Under the pieces are notes generated by a model. That model saw only the letters and a list, made by a program, of their open reading frames with translations. It had not been told where the DNA came from and made no database searches. A program made the position numbers and the translations under genes. Positions 1 to 8,604 of a stretch of 64,000 bases of DNA are shown piece by piece. Positions within the stretch are counted from its first letter, which is position 1. Each line of letters starts with the position of its first letter. The DNA comes from Selenomonas sp. (lineage in GTDB: Bacteria > Bacillota_C > Negativicutes > Selenomonadales > Selenomonadaceae): positions 62,001 to 126,000 of the forward strand of contig NZ_JAILPX010000026.1 of the NCBI RefSeq assembly GCF_024699275.1, given 5' to 3'.

Positions 1-705
1 CGTGGCGGTAACCGTCATCTCCTTACCTAAGGGTTTCCAGCCAAATACATAGTCCCCCTGGACATGGAGATCTGCACCGGAAAATACCACCACTACCACC
101 CCAAAGGTATATACCTGCTCCCCGATTACATACTGTTGCTCCACCCGGTTTTTCTTATTGGCGGCATGCAGATTATAACGATTTTCCTTATCGTCAGCAC
201 TGTACTCAAACATCCCTGCCGTAGAACCAAAAATCACGACCTCTTCGTTGAGTTGTGCAAAGCCACGGACAAACTTATGAAACTCTGTAGACATTCCCGC
301 GGCAAATATTGCCGCTGCCCGCACCGAGGGAATCTCCTGCAGCTTTTGGCCCAGCATCCTGCCTGCTGCAGCATAATCAAGCGGACAGCCATCGCAATTC
401 AGCAAGTGTACCTGACTATGCTGAAAAAAAACAAAATTCAATTTCAATGAGACTTCAATCTTGTCGGTACCGAAAATCGTTTCCGACATACCGGAAACCA
501 CAGCCTGCGGCAAAACTTCATGAATAATTTTCCGCACGTATTCAGCCACTTCCTTATCCATCATACAAAAAAGCAGATGAATATATACCGCGCAGTCCCG
601 CCGTTGAACCATTTCAACGGCTTTCTGCTCCAACAGATGACTGAGCCCCACCTTGAAACTATCATAGCCTGCCTGCAGAGATAGCTCATAATGTTCCTGT
701 ATCAT
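1..705 (-). CDS. FIST-domain sensory protein (3' end beyond window)
   Basis: Reading leftward from ATG at 705, an open frame of 235 codons runs off the window edge. A strong GGAGG ribosome site precedes the ATG. The translation carries features of the FIST sensory domain: a glycine-rich FGSTAG segment around residue 150, then VIGEQVYTFGVVVVVFSGA, then GWKPLGKEMTVTAT, which resembles the FIST N to C transition. FIST domains are predicted ligand sensors placed in front of signalling outputs; any output domain here lies outside the window. It sits 84 bases downstream of a response regulator on the same strand, so the two probably share a signalling pathway, although a stem-loop separates them. 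Family call is by eye; the ligand is unknown. Confidence 0.7.
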   Translation of the reverse strand, partial: MIQEHYELSLQAGYDSFKVGLSHLLEQKAVEMVQRRDCAVYIHLLFCMMDKEVAEYVRKIIHEVLPQAVVSGMSETIFGTDKIEVSLKLNFVFFQHSQVHLLNCDGCPLDYAAAGRMLGQKLQEIPSVRAAAIFAAGMSTEFHKFVRGFAQLNEEVVIFGSTAGMFEYSADDKENRYNLHAANKKNRVEQQYVIGEQVYTFGVVVVVFSGADLHVQGDYVFGWKPLGKEMTVTAT

Positions 706-726
706 CGCTGTTCCTCCTACAAAAAT

Positions 727-765
727 AAGGACTGCCCTATGCTCCTTCAACATACAACAGTCCTT
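727..765 (-). terminator. Stem-loop terminator between response regulator and FIST gene
   Basis: Arms AAGGACTG (727-734) and CAGTCCTT (758-765) pair, and on the minus strand the hairpin is followed by a run of five T. The ribosome site of the FIST gene begins right after it, so it may only partly stop transcription and tune the ratio of the two genes. Confidence 0.55.
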
Positions 766-789
766 GCCCCATCACCGGCATCTTATCCT

Positions 790-1575
790 CTACTGAATAT
801 TATTATCGTGGAGTTTCTGATATTTCTGCTTCTCAAAAAAATCGTCAATGGCCGCCACCAGCTTAGGCTGCTCCATGGATTTCAACAGGTAGCCATCTGG
901 CTTCAGCGCCAGCACCTTCAGTACACTTTCCCGATCCCCCTTGCCCGTGAGAAAAATTACAGGGATAGAATCCACTTTGGCTTCACTCCGTATCATTTCC
1001 AGAACCTGTGGCCCCGAGGTAACGGGCATCTCATAGTCCAGCAAAATCAAATCCGGCGTATTATCGGCCACATACATTAACGCCTGGACACCCGAGGTCA
1101 CAATGGTAACCCGGTATTTGGCAGAAAGCCATCCCTTCACCATCTTGAGGAATGTACTGTCATCATCTACCAACAGGATATTCTTCCGCCTGGCTAAATC
1201 ATCATTGGCCTCCAACAGCCAATCCAGCTGAGCCACCAATTTTTTCATCTCAAAAGGACGTTCCACCGTGGCCGCCACCAGAGCTGGCGGAATCGTGCGG
1301 TTAACCGTTTCGATTTCCGCAGCAGTCCCCACCAGCACCAGAAGCTTATCCTCCTCAGTGCATATATCCTTTAGATACACCAATGTCCCCGCCAGATCAT
1401 CCACATAATCCCCCAGGTACATGAGAAACAGTTCCGCTTCCTTCTTTCGTTCCGCAACCTCTTCCATAACCGGCGCAGATTCCACCACTTCATAACCGCT
1501 ATCCGTAAGATTCTTGACAATGGTATTTAACATGAAGGACTTACCCTTATGGATAAGGAGTATCTTTTTCTTCAT
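790..1575 (-). CDS. Response regulator with one degenerate and one intact receiver domain
   Basis: 261 residues. The second receiver domain (about residues 130-255) is complete: acidic pair D137/D138, phospho-acceptor D180 in LILLD, T210 and K232. The first (about 1-120) has the receiver-like start KKILLIHKG but lacks the acidic pocket and a clear acceptor Asp, so it is probably a pseudo-receiver used for interaction. There is no DNA-binding or enzymatic output domain, so it acts through a partner protein like CheY-type stand-alone regulators. A GGAAGG ribosome site precedes ATG at 1575. The FIST sensor gene follows on the same strand. The cognate kinase is not in the window. Confidence 0.8.
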   Translation of the reverse strand: MKKKILLIHKGKSFMLNTIVKNLTDSGYEVVESAPVMEEVAERKKEAELFLMYLGDYVDDLAGTLVYLKDICTEEDKLLVLVGTAAEIETVNRTIPPALVAATVERPFEMKKLVAQLDWLLEANDDLARRKNILLVDDDSTFLKMVKGWLSAKYRVTIVTSGVQALMYVADNTPDLILLDYEMPVTSGPQVLEMIRSEAKVDSIPVIFLTGKGDRESVLKVLALKPDGYLLKSMEQPKLVAAIDDFFEKQKYQKLHDNNIQ

Positions 1576-1655
1576 CTTTTGATCCTTCCCGCCGCAGCAA
1601 ACTTTAACACTTATTTTTTCGTCACCTTGCTATCATATTTCGCCACAATAGCAAA

Positions 1656-1690
1656 AAAACCTGCTCTATGGTATACTAAGAACAGGTTTT
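1656..1690. terminator. Stem-loop carrying a promoter -10 box in its loop
   Basis: Arms AAAACCTG (1656-1663) and CAGGTTTT (1683-1690). On the minus strand a run of seven T follows, so it can end transcripts coming leftward from the DUF951 gene across the plus-strand gene at 1721. The loop contains TATACT (1672-1677), well placed as the -10 box for that plus-strand gene. Confidence 0.5.
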
Positions 1691-1720
1691 TATTATTTCA
1701 TTAAGATAGGGGTTATCTAT

Positions 1721-2047
1721 ATGTCCAAACAATACAAGAAATTGCAAAATAAACTGCATCCCAAAGTGGTTAAACAGGAACCCAAATACAAAGAAGGCAA
1801 AGATTATCTGCTGCTGATCATGATTGGCATCACCTTCGTACTGACTTTTGTGGGCTGGGAACATTTCGATAATACCAACCGGGCCATGTACTTCCTGCTG
1901 ACCCTTTCGCTGACGCTTACTTATCTCTACCGCCATGCAGGCTTTTCCGATAAGATCAAAGCCTATGTCAATGCAGCCAGCCTGGGTTCCATCGGTCTGG
2001 CAGTAGCACTGTTCCTGATCAATCTCTACTATCAGTTTTTTGGCTGA
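1721..2047 (+). CDS. Small membrane protein of unknown function
   Basis: 108 residues. The first 27 residues are strongly basic (KLQNKLHPKVVKQEPKYKEG). Three hydrophobic segments follow, at about 28-46, 52-69 and 84-106, so an inner-membrane protein with a cytoplasmic N-terminus is likely. A GGGG-rich ribosome site lies 8 bases before ATG. The 3' end overlaps the convergent DUF951 gene by 16 bases. I do not recognise the family. The codon pattern and membrane topology support a real gene. Confidence 0.65.
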   Translation: MSKQYKKLQNKLHPKVVKQEPKYKEGKDYLLLIMIGITFVLTFVGWEHFDNTNRAMYFLLTLSLTLTYLYRHAGFSDKIKAYVNAASLGSIGLAVALFLINLYYQFFG

Positions 2048-2232
2048 TCCACGACCTTTCCCTTAACCAATTTTTCAAATTTGGCTCGGGGAATGAGTAT
2101 AAGATGACCACACCCCTGGCATTTCAGACGAAAATCCATACCCACCCGCAGGATTTCCCAATTGAAGCTGCCGCAGGGGTGTTTCTTTTTCAGACGGACG
2201 ATGTCGCCCAGTTCATAGGTTATCTTGTCCAT
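2032..2232 (-). CDS. DUF951 family protein (YyzM-like)
   Basis: 66 residues from ATG at 2232, preceded by a GGAA-type ribosome site. It has the family pattern seen in Firmicutes: an IVRLKKKHPCG start, NWEILRVG in the middle and LKCQGCGH near residue 45. That gives three cysteines in a likely small metal-binding or OB-like fold. The function is not established. The divergent nitrilase gene starts 34 bases away, and the tail overlaps the convergent membrane-protein gene. In other Firmicutes this gene often sits near ychF, as it does here. Confidence 0.8.
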   Translation of the reverse strand: MDKITYELGDIVRLKKKHPCGSFNWEILRVGMDFRLKCQGCGHLILIPRAKFEKLVKGKVVDQPKN

Positions 2233-2266
2233 TTTTCGTTCCTTTCCTGTGTAATGAGGTGCTTTT

Positions 2267-3061
2267 ATGAAAGTCGCTGTTCTACAGATGCAGGTGGCTT
2301 TTGGGGAACCAGAAAAAAACATTGCCGCCCTTTACCGGCTGGCGGCCCGGGCCATGAACGAACGGCCCGATGTACTGCTATTGCCGGAGCTCTGGCGCCT
2401 GGGTTTCTATCCCCGCCCCGTACTTGCCTACGCAGATGCCGATGGCCGGGAAACCCGGCAGGCACTTGCCAACATCGCGCAAAAATATCAAGTCAATATC
2501 GTCGGCGGCACAATCGCCAATGCCATCGGCAACAAGGTCTTCAATACCAGCTATATCTTCGACCGCACAGGGCATATGCTGGCTGCCTATCACAAAACCC
2601 ATCTCTTCTCTCCCAGCGGCGAAGCGCAGGATTTTACAGCTGGAGACGGGCTGGTGACCTTCATGCTGGACGGCATAAAATGCGGCATTCTGGTCTGCTA
2701 TGATATCCGCTTTCCAGAGGCGGCCCGCCAGCTGGCCCTCAAAGACATTGCCGTTCTCTTTGTCCCCGCAGCCTGGCCCATGAAACGCCTGATCCACTGG
2801 CAGACCCTGATTCGGGCTCGCGCCATCGAAAATCAATTCTTCGTGGTGGCCTGCAACGAAGCAGGCCTGGATGACCATGAAGAACCACTTGGCGGTCACT
2901 CAGCCATCATTGATCCCTGGGGTGAAATCCTGGTCGAAGCCAATGAACAGGAAGAAATCCTGCAGAGTAATCTGCGGCTACCGATACGGCTCCAAATCAA
3001 AGAGTCCATGGATGTATTCGGCGACAGACGCCCTGACCTTTATAAGAAAAGCTCCCATTAA
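2267..3061 (+). CDS. Carbon-nitrogen hydrolase (nitrilase superfamily, omega-amidase-like)
   Basis: 264 residues, full length for the family. The catalytic triad is visible: E41 in LLLPELW, K110 in AAYHKTHLF and C144 in ILVCYDIRFPE. Members hydrolyse the amide bond of small omega-amides or related C-N compounds in the cytoplasm. The general layout is that of the Nit2/YafV branch (omega-amidase acting on alpha-ketoglutaramate or alpha-ketosuccinamate), but substrate cannot be fixed from sequence. The start has a GAGG ribosome site. Its stop codon lies inside a 13-bp bidirectional terminator shared with the convergent rpiB-ychF operon. Confidence 0.85.
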   Translation: MKVAVLQMQVAFGEPEKNIAALYRLAARAMNERPDVLLLPELWRLGFYPRPVLAYADADGRETRQALANIAQKYQVNIVGGTIANAIGNKVFNTSYIFDRTGHMLAAYHKTHLFSPSGEAQDFTAGDGLVTFMLDGIKCGILVCYDIRFPEAARQLALKDIAVLFVPAAWPMKRLIHWQTLIRARAIENQFFVVACNEAGLDDHEEPLGGHSAIIDPWGEILVEANEQEEILQSNLRLPIRLQIKESMDVFGDRRPDLYKKSSH

Positions 3062-3074
3062 GGGAGCTTTTCTT
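3044..3074. terminator. Bidirectional terminator overlapping a stop codon
   Basis: Perfect 13-bp stem AAGAAAAGCTCCC (3044-3056) / GGGAGCTTTTCTT (3062-3074), with T-rich flanks on both strands. The nitrilase stop codon TAA (3059-3061) is in the loop. It serves both the nitrilase gene and the ychF end of the opposing operon. Confidence 0.85.
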
Positions 3075-3082
3075 ATACTTGC

Positions 3083-4189
3083 TTATACATTGAAACGGAA
3101 GTTTACCACATCTCCGTCCTGCATGACATAGTCCTTGCCTTCTACGCGAACCTGCCCCTTTTCCCGAGCAGCAGCTACACTGCCGTTGGCGATAAGATCC
3201 TCATAATTGACGATTTCAGCGCGAATAAAGCCTCGTTCAAAATCCGTATGGATTTTACCAGCGGCCTTAGGCGCTGTGGTCCCCTTGGTAATCGTCCAGG
3301 CGCGGCATTCGTCCGGACCAGCAGTCAGGAACGTCTGCAGTCCCAGGAGATCAAAAGCCGCTTTGATCAGACGATCCAAGCCACTTTCCGTTTCTCCCAG
3401 GTCTTCCAGGAATGCCTGCGCTTCATCTGCATCCAGTTCAGCGATTTCGGCTTCTACCCGCGCCGATATGGCCACTACCTCAGCATTTTCAGCCTTGGCA
3501 AATTCCTTAACCTTCTGCACGTATTCATTTTCGTCAAAAGCCGTAGCCACTTCATCCTCTGCCACGTTGGCGACATAAAGGGTGGGTTTCAACGTCAGGA
3601 GATTGATATCCTTGATCATATCCAATTCGTCTGCCGTAAGCTCTACCTGACGGGCGGGCTTTCCATTATCCAGACTTTCCTTGATGCGACGCAGGATTTC
3701 ATCCTCCACCTTGGCTTCCTTGTTGCCGGACTTCGCGATTTTAGCCAGACGCATGATGCGCTTTTCCACCACTTCCAAGTCCGCCAGGCACAACTCGGTC
3801 TGAATGATATCAATATCCCGCAGCGGGTCAACCCCACCTTCCACATGGGTGATATTGGCATCATCAAAGCAACGGACCACATGGGCTACCGCATCCACCT
3901 GACGAATATGCTCCAGGAACTTATTGCCCAGTCCTTCACCATTAGCCGCGCCCTTTACCAGACCAGCAATATCCACAAAACGAACCGAAGCCGGTGTCGT
4001 CTTCTTGGAGTCATACATCTTATGCAGGACATTCAGGCGTTCATCGGGAACGGCTACCACGCCCACATTGGGTTCAATGGTGCAGAAAGGAAAATTTGCC
4101 GCCTCTGCACCGGCTTTAGTGATGGCATTAAACAACGTGCTCTTGCCTACATTAGGCAGACCCACAATACCTACTTCTAAATTACTCAA
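3083..4189 (-). CDS. ychF: YchF/OLA1 family redox-linked ATPase/GTPase
   Basis: 368 residues, the normal family length. Near the N-terminus is the Obg-type P-loop GLPNVGKST (residues 10-18), followed by FCTIEPNVGVV typical of YchF. The C-terminus ends with the TGS-like segment (EGKDYVMQDGDVVNFRFNV). The start must be TTG at 4189: it has an AGGTGG ribosome site, and upstream extension would run into upp. YchF binds ATP rather than GTP, associates with ribosomes and affects oxidative-stress tolerance. It is the last gene of rpiB-glyA-upp-ychF, 19 bases after upp. Confidence 0.95.
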   Translation of the reverse strand: MSNLEVGIVGLPNVGKSTLFNAITKAGAEAANFPFCTIEPNVGVVAVPDERLNVLHKMYDSKKTTPASVRFVDIAGLVKGAANGEGLGNKFLEHIRQVDAVAHVVRCFDDANITHVEGGVDPLRDIDIIQTELCLADLEVVEKRIMRLAKIAKSGNKEAKVEDEILRRIKESLDNGKPARQVELTADELDMIKDINLLTLKPTLYVANVAEDEVATAFDENEYVQKVKEFAKAENAEVVAISARVEAEIAELDADEAQAFLEDLGETESGLDRLIKAAFDLLGLQTFLTAGPDECRAWTITKGTTAPKAAGKIHTDFERGFIRAEIVNYEDLIANGSVAAAREKGQVRVEGKDYVMQDGDVVNFRFNV

Positions 4190-4208
4190 AATTACTTTCC
4201 ACCTTTTC

Positions 4209-4847
4209 TTACAGTGTGCCGAAGATTCGATCCCCGGCATCGCCCAGCCCCGGTACGATATAGCCTTTTTCGTTGAGCTTCTCATCAACAGCAGCTACAT
4301 AAACCGGCACATCGGGATGGGCTTCATTAATGGCCTTGATTCCCTCAGGAGCAGCCACCAGACACATCAGCGTCAGACTGGTTGCCCCTTTTTCCTTCAG
4401 CAGAGACAACGCTGCTGCTGCACTGCCGCCCGTAGCCAGCATGGGATCCACCACAATCAGCGTGCGTTCAGCCACATCACCGGGCAGTTTGCAATAATAT
4501 TCTACGGGCTTCAGTGTTTCCGGATCACGATACATCCCCACATGGCCAACCCGGGCAGCGGGAATCATGTTGACCACACCATTAAGCATACCTAAGCCCG
4601 CACGCAGGATAGGAACAACGCCTACTTTCTTGCCGGCCAGTACCTTTGCCGTGCACTTGGCCACTGGGGTTTCGATTTCAATATCTTTCAGCGGGAAATC
4701 CCGGGTAATCTCATAAGTCATGAGCATGGCAATCTCTTCCAGCAGCTCACGAAAGTCCTTGGTCCCCGTATCCTTTTGACGCATCATAGTGAGTTTATGC
4801 TGAATCAGAGGATGATTGATTACATTTACATTAAGCTTATCAGACAT
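4209..4847 (-). CDS. upp: Uracil phosphoribosyltransferase
   Basis: 212 residues. It makes UMP from uracil and PRPP in pyrimidine salvage. The PRPP-binding loop [11 protein letters not shown] (about residue 133) and the uracil-binding C-terminal [13 protein letters not shown] are intact. The start at 4847 follows an AAGGAG ribosome site; a longer frame would overlap glyA. It lies 13 bases downstream of glyA, the classic glyA-upp order of Firmicutes, which couples one-carbon and pyrimidine metabolism. Confidence 0.97.
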   Translation of the reverse strand: MSDKLNVNVINHPLIQHKLTMMRQKDTGTKDFRELLEEIAMLMTYEITRDFPLKDIEIETPVAKCTAKVLAGKKVGVVPILRAGLGMLNGVVNMIPAARVGHVGMYRDPETLKPVEYYCKLPGDVAERTLIVVDPMLATGGSAAAALSLLKEKGATSLTLMCLVAAPEGIKAINEAHPDVPVYVAAVDEKLNEKGYIVPGLGDAGDRIFGTL

Positions 4848-4860
4848 GTTCCTTCTCCTT

Positions 4861-6114
4861 TTACATATCGGCATAAAGCGGATATTTTCTGCACAATGCA
4901 GCCACGCGCTGCCGTGCCTCTGCTTTCTTTTCCTCATTTTCCACATCGCCCAGCACCAGCGCGATGATTTTACCGACTTCCTGCAAATCGGCTTCCTTAA
5001 AGCCTCGGGTAGTGAGGGCCGGTGTACCCAGGCGTAAGCCGCTGGTCACAAAAGGAGACAGCGGTTCAAAGGGGATGGTATTGCGGTTGGCGGTGATATT
5101 GACCTCATCCAGAACCGTCTGGGCCACCTTGCCCGTAATCCCCTTGTTGGTAAGATCCACCAGCATCAAATGATTATCCGTACCGCCTGATACTATGCGG
5201 AAGCCCTCCTCCTGCAAAGTTTTCGCGAGGACTGCCGCATTCTTAACCACCTGCCGGGCATATTCTCTGAACGCCGGTTGCAAAGCTTCGCCTAAGGCCA
5301 CGGCCTTGGCCGCGATGACATGCATCAATGGTCCGCCCTGAATGCCAGGGAATACTGCCTTATTGAACTGCTTGCCAAACTCTGCATCCTTACAGAGAAT
5401 CATACCGCCACGCGGTCCACGCAAAGTCTTATGCGTAGTAGTCGTGACCACATCTGCATAGTCTATTGGATTGGGATGTACACCTGCCGCCACCAGTCCG
5501 GCAATATGGGCAATATCCACCATCAGATAAGCACCGACACCATGGGCAATTTCCGCCAGGCGCGGAAAGTCCAGGATACGGGCATAAGCAGAGGCCCCTG
5601 CTACAATCAGTTTTGGCTGACAAGCCTTGGCCTTGGCTTCCAAGGCATCATAATCAATGGTTTCCGTTTCCCTGTCCACACCATAGGGCACAATATCAAA
5701 GTATTTACCAGACATGTTAACAGGTGAGCCATGGGTCAAATGACCACCATCGTTGAGATTCATGCCCATCACAGTATCGCCGGGCTGCAACAGGGCAAAG
5801 AACACCGCCATATTGGCCTGGGCACCGGAATGAGGCTGTACGTTGGCATACCCAGCAGCGAACAGTTTTTTTGCCCGCTCAATGGCCAGAGTCTCCACTT
5901 CATCCACAAATTCACAGCCGCCATAATAACGTTTGCCGGGATAGCCCTCCGCATATTTATTGGTAAGCACGCTGCCCTGTGCAGCTAAGACCGCCGGGCT
6001 GACGATATTCTCCGAAGCAATGAGCTCCAGTTTCTCCCGCTGACGGTTCAACTCACTGTCTATATGCTGTGCTGCTTCCGGATCAGACTGCCGCAGAATT
6101 TCCATAAGATTCAT
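4861..6114 (-). CDS. glyA: Serine hydroxymethyltransferase
   Basis: 417 residues. It interconverts serine and glycine with tetrahydrofolate and is the main source of one-carbon units. The PLP lysine is K229 in [16 protein letters not shown]. The N-terminal [12 protein letters not shown] and [15 protein letters not shown] signatures are present, so the enzyme should be active. The start has an AAGGAGG ribosome site at the expected distance. It lies 80 bases after rpiB and 13 before upp, all on one transcript. Confidence 0.97.
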   Translation of the reverse strand: MNLMEILRQSDPEAAQHIDSELNRQREKLELIASENIVSPAVLAAQGSVLTNKYAEGYPGKRYYGGCEFVDEVETLAIERAKKLFAAGYANVQPHSGAQANMAVFFALLQPGDTVMGMNLNDGGHLTHGSPVNMSGKYFDIVPYGVDRETETIDYDALEAKAKACQPKLIVAGASAYARILDFPRLAEIAHGVGAYLMVDIAHIAGLVAAGVHPNPIDYADVVTTTTHKTLRGPRGGMILCKDAEFGKQFNKAVFPGIQGGPLMHVIAAKAVALGEALQPAFREYARQVVKNAAVLAKTLQEEGFRIVSGGTDNHLMLVDLTNKGITGKVAQTVLDEVNITANRNTIPFEPLSPFVTSGLRLGTPALTTRGFKEADLQEVGKIIALVLGDVENEEKKAEARQRVAALCRKYPLYADM

Positions 6115-6194
6115 GTGTTTGCCTCCTTTAAGCCACTGGCTCAGACCAAAAACTTAACCGAACATTCACTACCTTACTTGCTTTAAGTTGAACT

Positions 6195-6632
6195 TTACTT
6201 TTCCAGAGCCATGATTTTATTTACCCGGCGTTCATGACGGCCGCCTTCAAACTTGCCCTCCACAAAGGCCCGGACTATTTCCCCGGCAGGACCAAAGCCC
6301 AATACCCGGCCCCCCATAGCCAGCACATTGGCATCGTTATGCTGACGGCTCATCTTGGCTGAGAACACATCATTGCACAGGGCACAACGAATACCCTTGA
6401 TCTTGTTGGCGGCAATGGAAATGCCAATCCCTGTACCGCAGAGAACAATGCCCCGGTCAGCCTTGCCACTGACCACATCGCCGCAAACCTTTTCCGCAAT
6501 ATCCGGATAATCAACAGAATCCGTGCCAAAGGTACCAACGTCCTTTACTTCCACATCGTATTCCTTCAGCACCATCTTGACTTCTTCTTTGAGCTGAACA
6601 GCGCCATGATCACTGCCAATCGTTATTTTCAT
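6195..6632 (-). CDS. rpiB: Ribose 5-phosphate isomerase B
   Basis: 145 residues. It interconverts ribulose 5-phosphate and ribose 5-phosphate. Family marks: IGSDHGA at the start, the catalytic C65 in IVLCGTGIGISIAANK, and CNDVFSAKMSRQHNDANVL-type active-site residues near 90-105. The start at 6632 follows GGCGGGA. It is the first gene of the operon; a TACAAT box on the minus strand at 6665-6670 is a plausible -10 with a weak -35. Ribose 5-phosphate and PRPP demand link it functionally with upp. Confidence 0.95.
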   Translation of the reverse strand: MKITIGSDHGAVQLKEEVKMVLKEYDVEVKDVGTFGTDSVDYPDIAEKVCGDVVSGKADRGIVLCGTGIGISIAANKIKGIRCALCNDVFSAKMSRQHNDANVLAMGGRVLGFGPAGEIVRAFVEGKFEGGRHERRVNKIMALEK

Positions 6633-6727
6633 AGGATTCCCGCCTTTCATACATACTAGAGATTATTGTACCATAATACACACGAAAAAAATACCGTCAT
6701 CATAAAAGTTTAACGGATAAAAAACAA

Positions 6728-6768
6728 TTATGGCAGCTCACTTTACCCAGTAAAGCCAGCTGCCATAA
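6728..6768 (-). terminator. Strong terminator after the glpK-like gene
   Basis: Arms TTATGGCAGCT (6728-6738) and AGCTGCCATAA (6758-6768) enclose an inner CTTTA/TAAAG stem. On the minus strand it runs into TTGTTTTTT. It ends the GlpK-like transcript before the rpiB promoter. Confidence 0.8.
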
Positions 6769-6851
6769 ACACGATGTCAAATCACAGGACAACACAGTTT
6801 TCAACTAAAGACGGAAAAGCGAAGCAAAAAATTTCACCACTTCCTGCCGCA

Positions 6852-8348
6852 TTACTTATTCGGCCAGCCCATCACACGGGAAACCGCTTCCTGCCAGCCA
6901 TCGTATAGAGCAGCCCGGCCCCGCTCGCTCATGGCAGGCTTAAAGCGCATACCCTCCCGCCAGAGTTTCTTGAGCTCAGCCACGCTTTCCCAAACGCCAG
7001 TTGCCAGGCCTGCCATAAAGGCAGCCCCCAAGGCCGTAGTCTCTGCCACATAAGGACGAATCACGGGAATATTGAGCAAATCTGCCTGAAACTGCATCAA
7101 GGCATGATTCTGGCTGGCACCGCCATCCACATGAAGGCTTTTGATATCCATGTTTGTATCGGATACAACGGACTCATACACATCACGCACCTGGTAAGCC
7201 AAAGCCTCCAAAGCCGCCCGCACAATATGCGCCCGCTGTGTATCCTCATTGATGCCGATAATCATGCCGCTGGTCTCCATATCCCAGTATGGTGCAGAAA
7301 GTCCCCGGAAGGCCGGCACAAAATATACACCATCTGCATCAGGTACCTGTTTGGCCAGCCATTCCGAGTCAGACAGGGAATCGATCAGGCCCAAGCCCTC
7401 CTTAACCCACTTGAGGGTCGCACCGGAAACCAATACACTGCCTTCCAATGCATAGGTGATTTCATCGCCAATGCCCCAGGCGATGGTGGTAAGCAGACCG
7501 TTCTTGGAACTATGATATTTCTTCCCGGCATTCATCAAAAAGAAGGAACCTTCGCCATAGGTATTCTTGGCCATCCCCTTTTTGAAGCAGGCCTCACCAA
7601 AGAGATCCGCCTGCTGATTGCCAATACACCCGGCAATGGAAATCCGGGAGCCGATAACAGCAGCATCCGTTTCGCCGTAAACATAACTGGAGGGACAAAC
7701 CTGCGGCAGCATCTTCCGGGGAATCCCCAAATGCTCCAAAATCTCGTCATCCCAATCCAAATTGCGCAAATTGAACATCATGGTACGGGAAGCATTGGAA
7801 TAATCCGTGGCAAAAATCTCTCCGCCGCTAAGCTTCCACATGAGCCAGGTATCCACCGTGCCAAACAGCAGCTCACCATTTTCTGCCATTTCCCTGGCTC
7901 CCAGGACGTTTTCCAGAATCCAGCAAAGTTTTGTTGCCGAAAAGTAAGGATTGATAACCAAGGATGTTTTCTGTTTGATTTCTTCCTGCAGCCCTTCCTG
8001 CACCAAACGCTTGCAGATCCCCTCGGTCTGCTGCGATTCCCAGCTGATGGCCGGATAAACCGGACGGCCTGTGTGCTTATTCCAGACAATGGTGGTTTCC
8101 CGCTGATTGGTCACACCGATACCTGCAATATCCCGATGGGAAATCTTGGCCAGCTGAATGGCCTCCTTTGCCGTCCAAAGCTGCGTGCTCCAAATTTCAT
8201 CCGGGTCCTGTTCCACCCAGCCCTTATGAGGTTTATTCACGCTGATTTTCTTTTCCGCATAGGAAACCATTTCGCCCTTCGAGTTGAAAATAACTGCGCG
8301 GTTCTTAATCGTTCCCGAATCCAACGCCAAAACATACTTTTCACTCAT
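6852..8348 (-). CDS. GlpK-like FGGY protein lacking the catalytic Asp
   Basis: 498 residues, co-linear with the true GlpK encoded 2.6 kb upstream. The glycerol-contact residues of GlpK are kept: R83, E84 (NQRET), W103 and Y135. The catalytic base is lost: the [10 protein letters not shown] segment of GlpK (D244) is CIGNQQADLF here (N244). The nucleotide-phosphate loop is also changed (TYGTGCF to TYGEGSF, T266 to E; AGTTSNRA to SGTIKNRA). The FGGY fold and all other blocks are intact, with no frameshift. I infer an inactive or altered-activity paralogue, possibly regulatory or kinase-modulating. The start at 8348 is chosen for its GAAGGAAGGGA ribosome site. It has its own promoter and terminator. 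Confidence 0.85.
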   Translation of the reverse strand: MSEKYVLALDSGTIKNRAVIFNSKGEMVSYAEKKISVNKPHKGWVEQDPDEIWSTQLWTAKEAIQLAKISHRDIAGIGVTNQRETTIVWNKHTGRPVYPAISWESQQTEGICKRLVQEGLQEEIKQKTSLVINPYFSATKLCWILENVLGAREMAENGELLFGTVDTWLMWKLSGGEIFATDYSNASRTMMFNLRNLDWDDEILEHLGIPRKMLPQVCPSSYVYGETDAAVIGSRISIAGCIGNQQADLFGEACFKKGMAKNTYGEGSFFLMNAGKKYHSSKNGLLTTIAWGIGDEITYALEGSVLVSGATLKWVKEGLGLIDSLSDSEWLAKQVPDADGVYFVPAFRGLSAPYWDMETSGMIIGINEDTQRAHIVRAALEALAYQVRDVYESVVSDTNMDIKSLHVDGGASQNHALMQFQADLLNIPVIRPYVAETTALGAAFMAGLATGVWESVAELKKLWREGMRFKPAMSERGRAALYDGWQEAVSRVMGWPNK

Positions 8349-8389
8349 CGAGTAAATCCCTTCCTTCATTCCACTAATTCACTAGGAAT

Positions 8390-8418
8390 AGTATATAATA
8401 AGTAATTTTATTACGCAA
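8390..8418 (-). promoter_or_regulatory. Promoter for the glpK-like gene
   Basis: On the minus strand TTGCGT (8413-8418), a 17-base spacer and TATACT (8390-8395). The start site would be near 8383, giving a leader of about 35 bases before ATG at 8348. Confidence 0.6.
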
Positions 8419-8475
8419 TAGACTCTGCAGACAGGATATCCAGACGGAAAAGATTCACTATATTGCTTCCTCTTA

Positions 8476-8561
8476 AAATAAAAAAGCCAGGTATGACCTT
8501 TTCCTATATACAAACTACAGGAAACATCATACCTGACTTCTTGAGTTTCTAGAAAACTCAA
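8476..8561 (-). terminator. glpF terminator with a preceding hairpin
   Basis: Reading leftward from glpF there is first a hairpin TTGAGTTT (8541-8548) / AAACTCAA (8554-8561). Then comes a long stem with arms at 8485-8496 and 8527-8538 (one G-U pair), followed by GCTTTTTTATTTT. This isolates the glpK-like gene from the glpF transcript. Confidence 0.8.
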
Positions 8562-8604
8562 CTGTTATGGAATCATTAGGGGAATAATGAACTTAGGAAA
8601 TCTC

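Noticed and set aside
6852..8348. Treating the GlpK-like gene as a pseudogene
   Set aside because: The frame is full length with promoter, ribosome site and terminator, and substitutions are concentrated in the catalytic site rather than spread as in decay.
7104..8405. 433-codon open frame on the plus strand
   Set aside because: Antisense to the GlpK-like gene; composition (His, Ile, Pro rich) is typical of a shadow frame.
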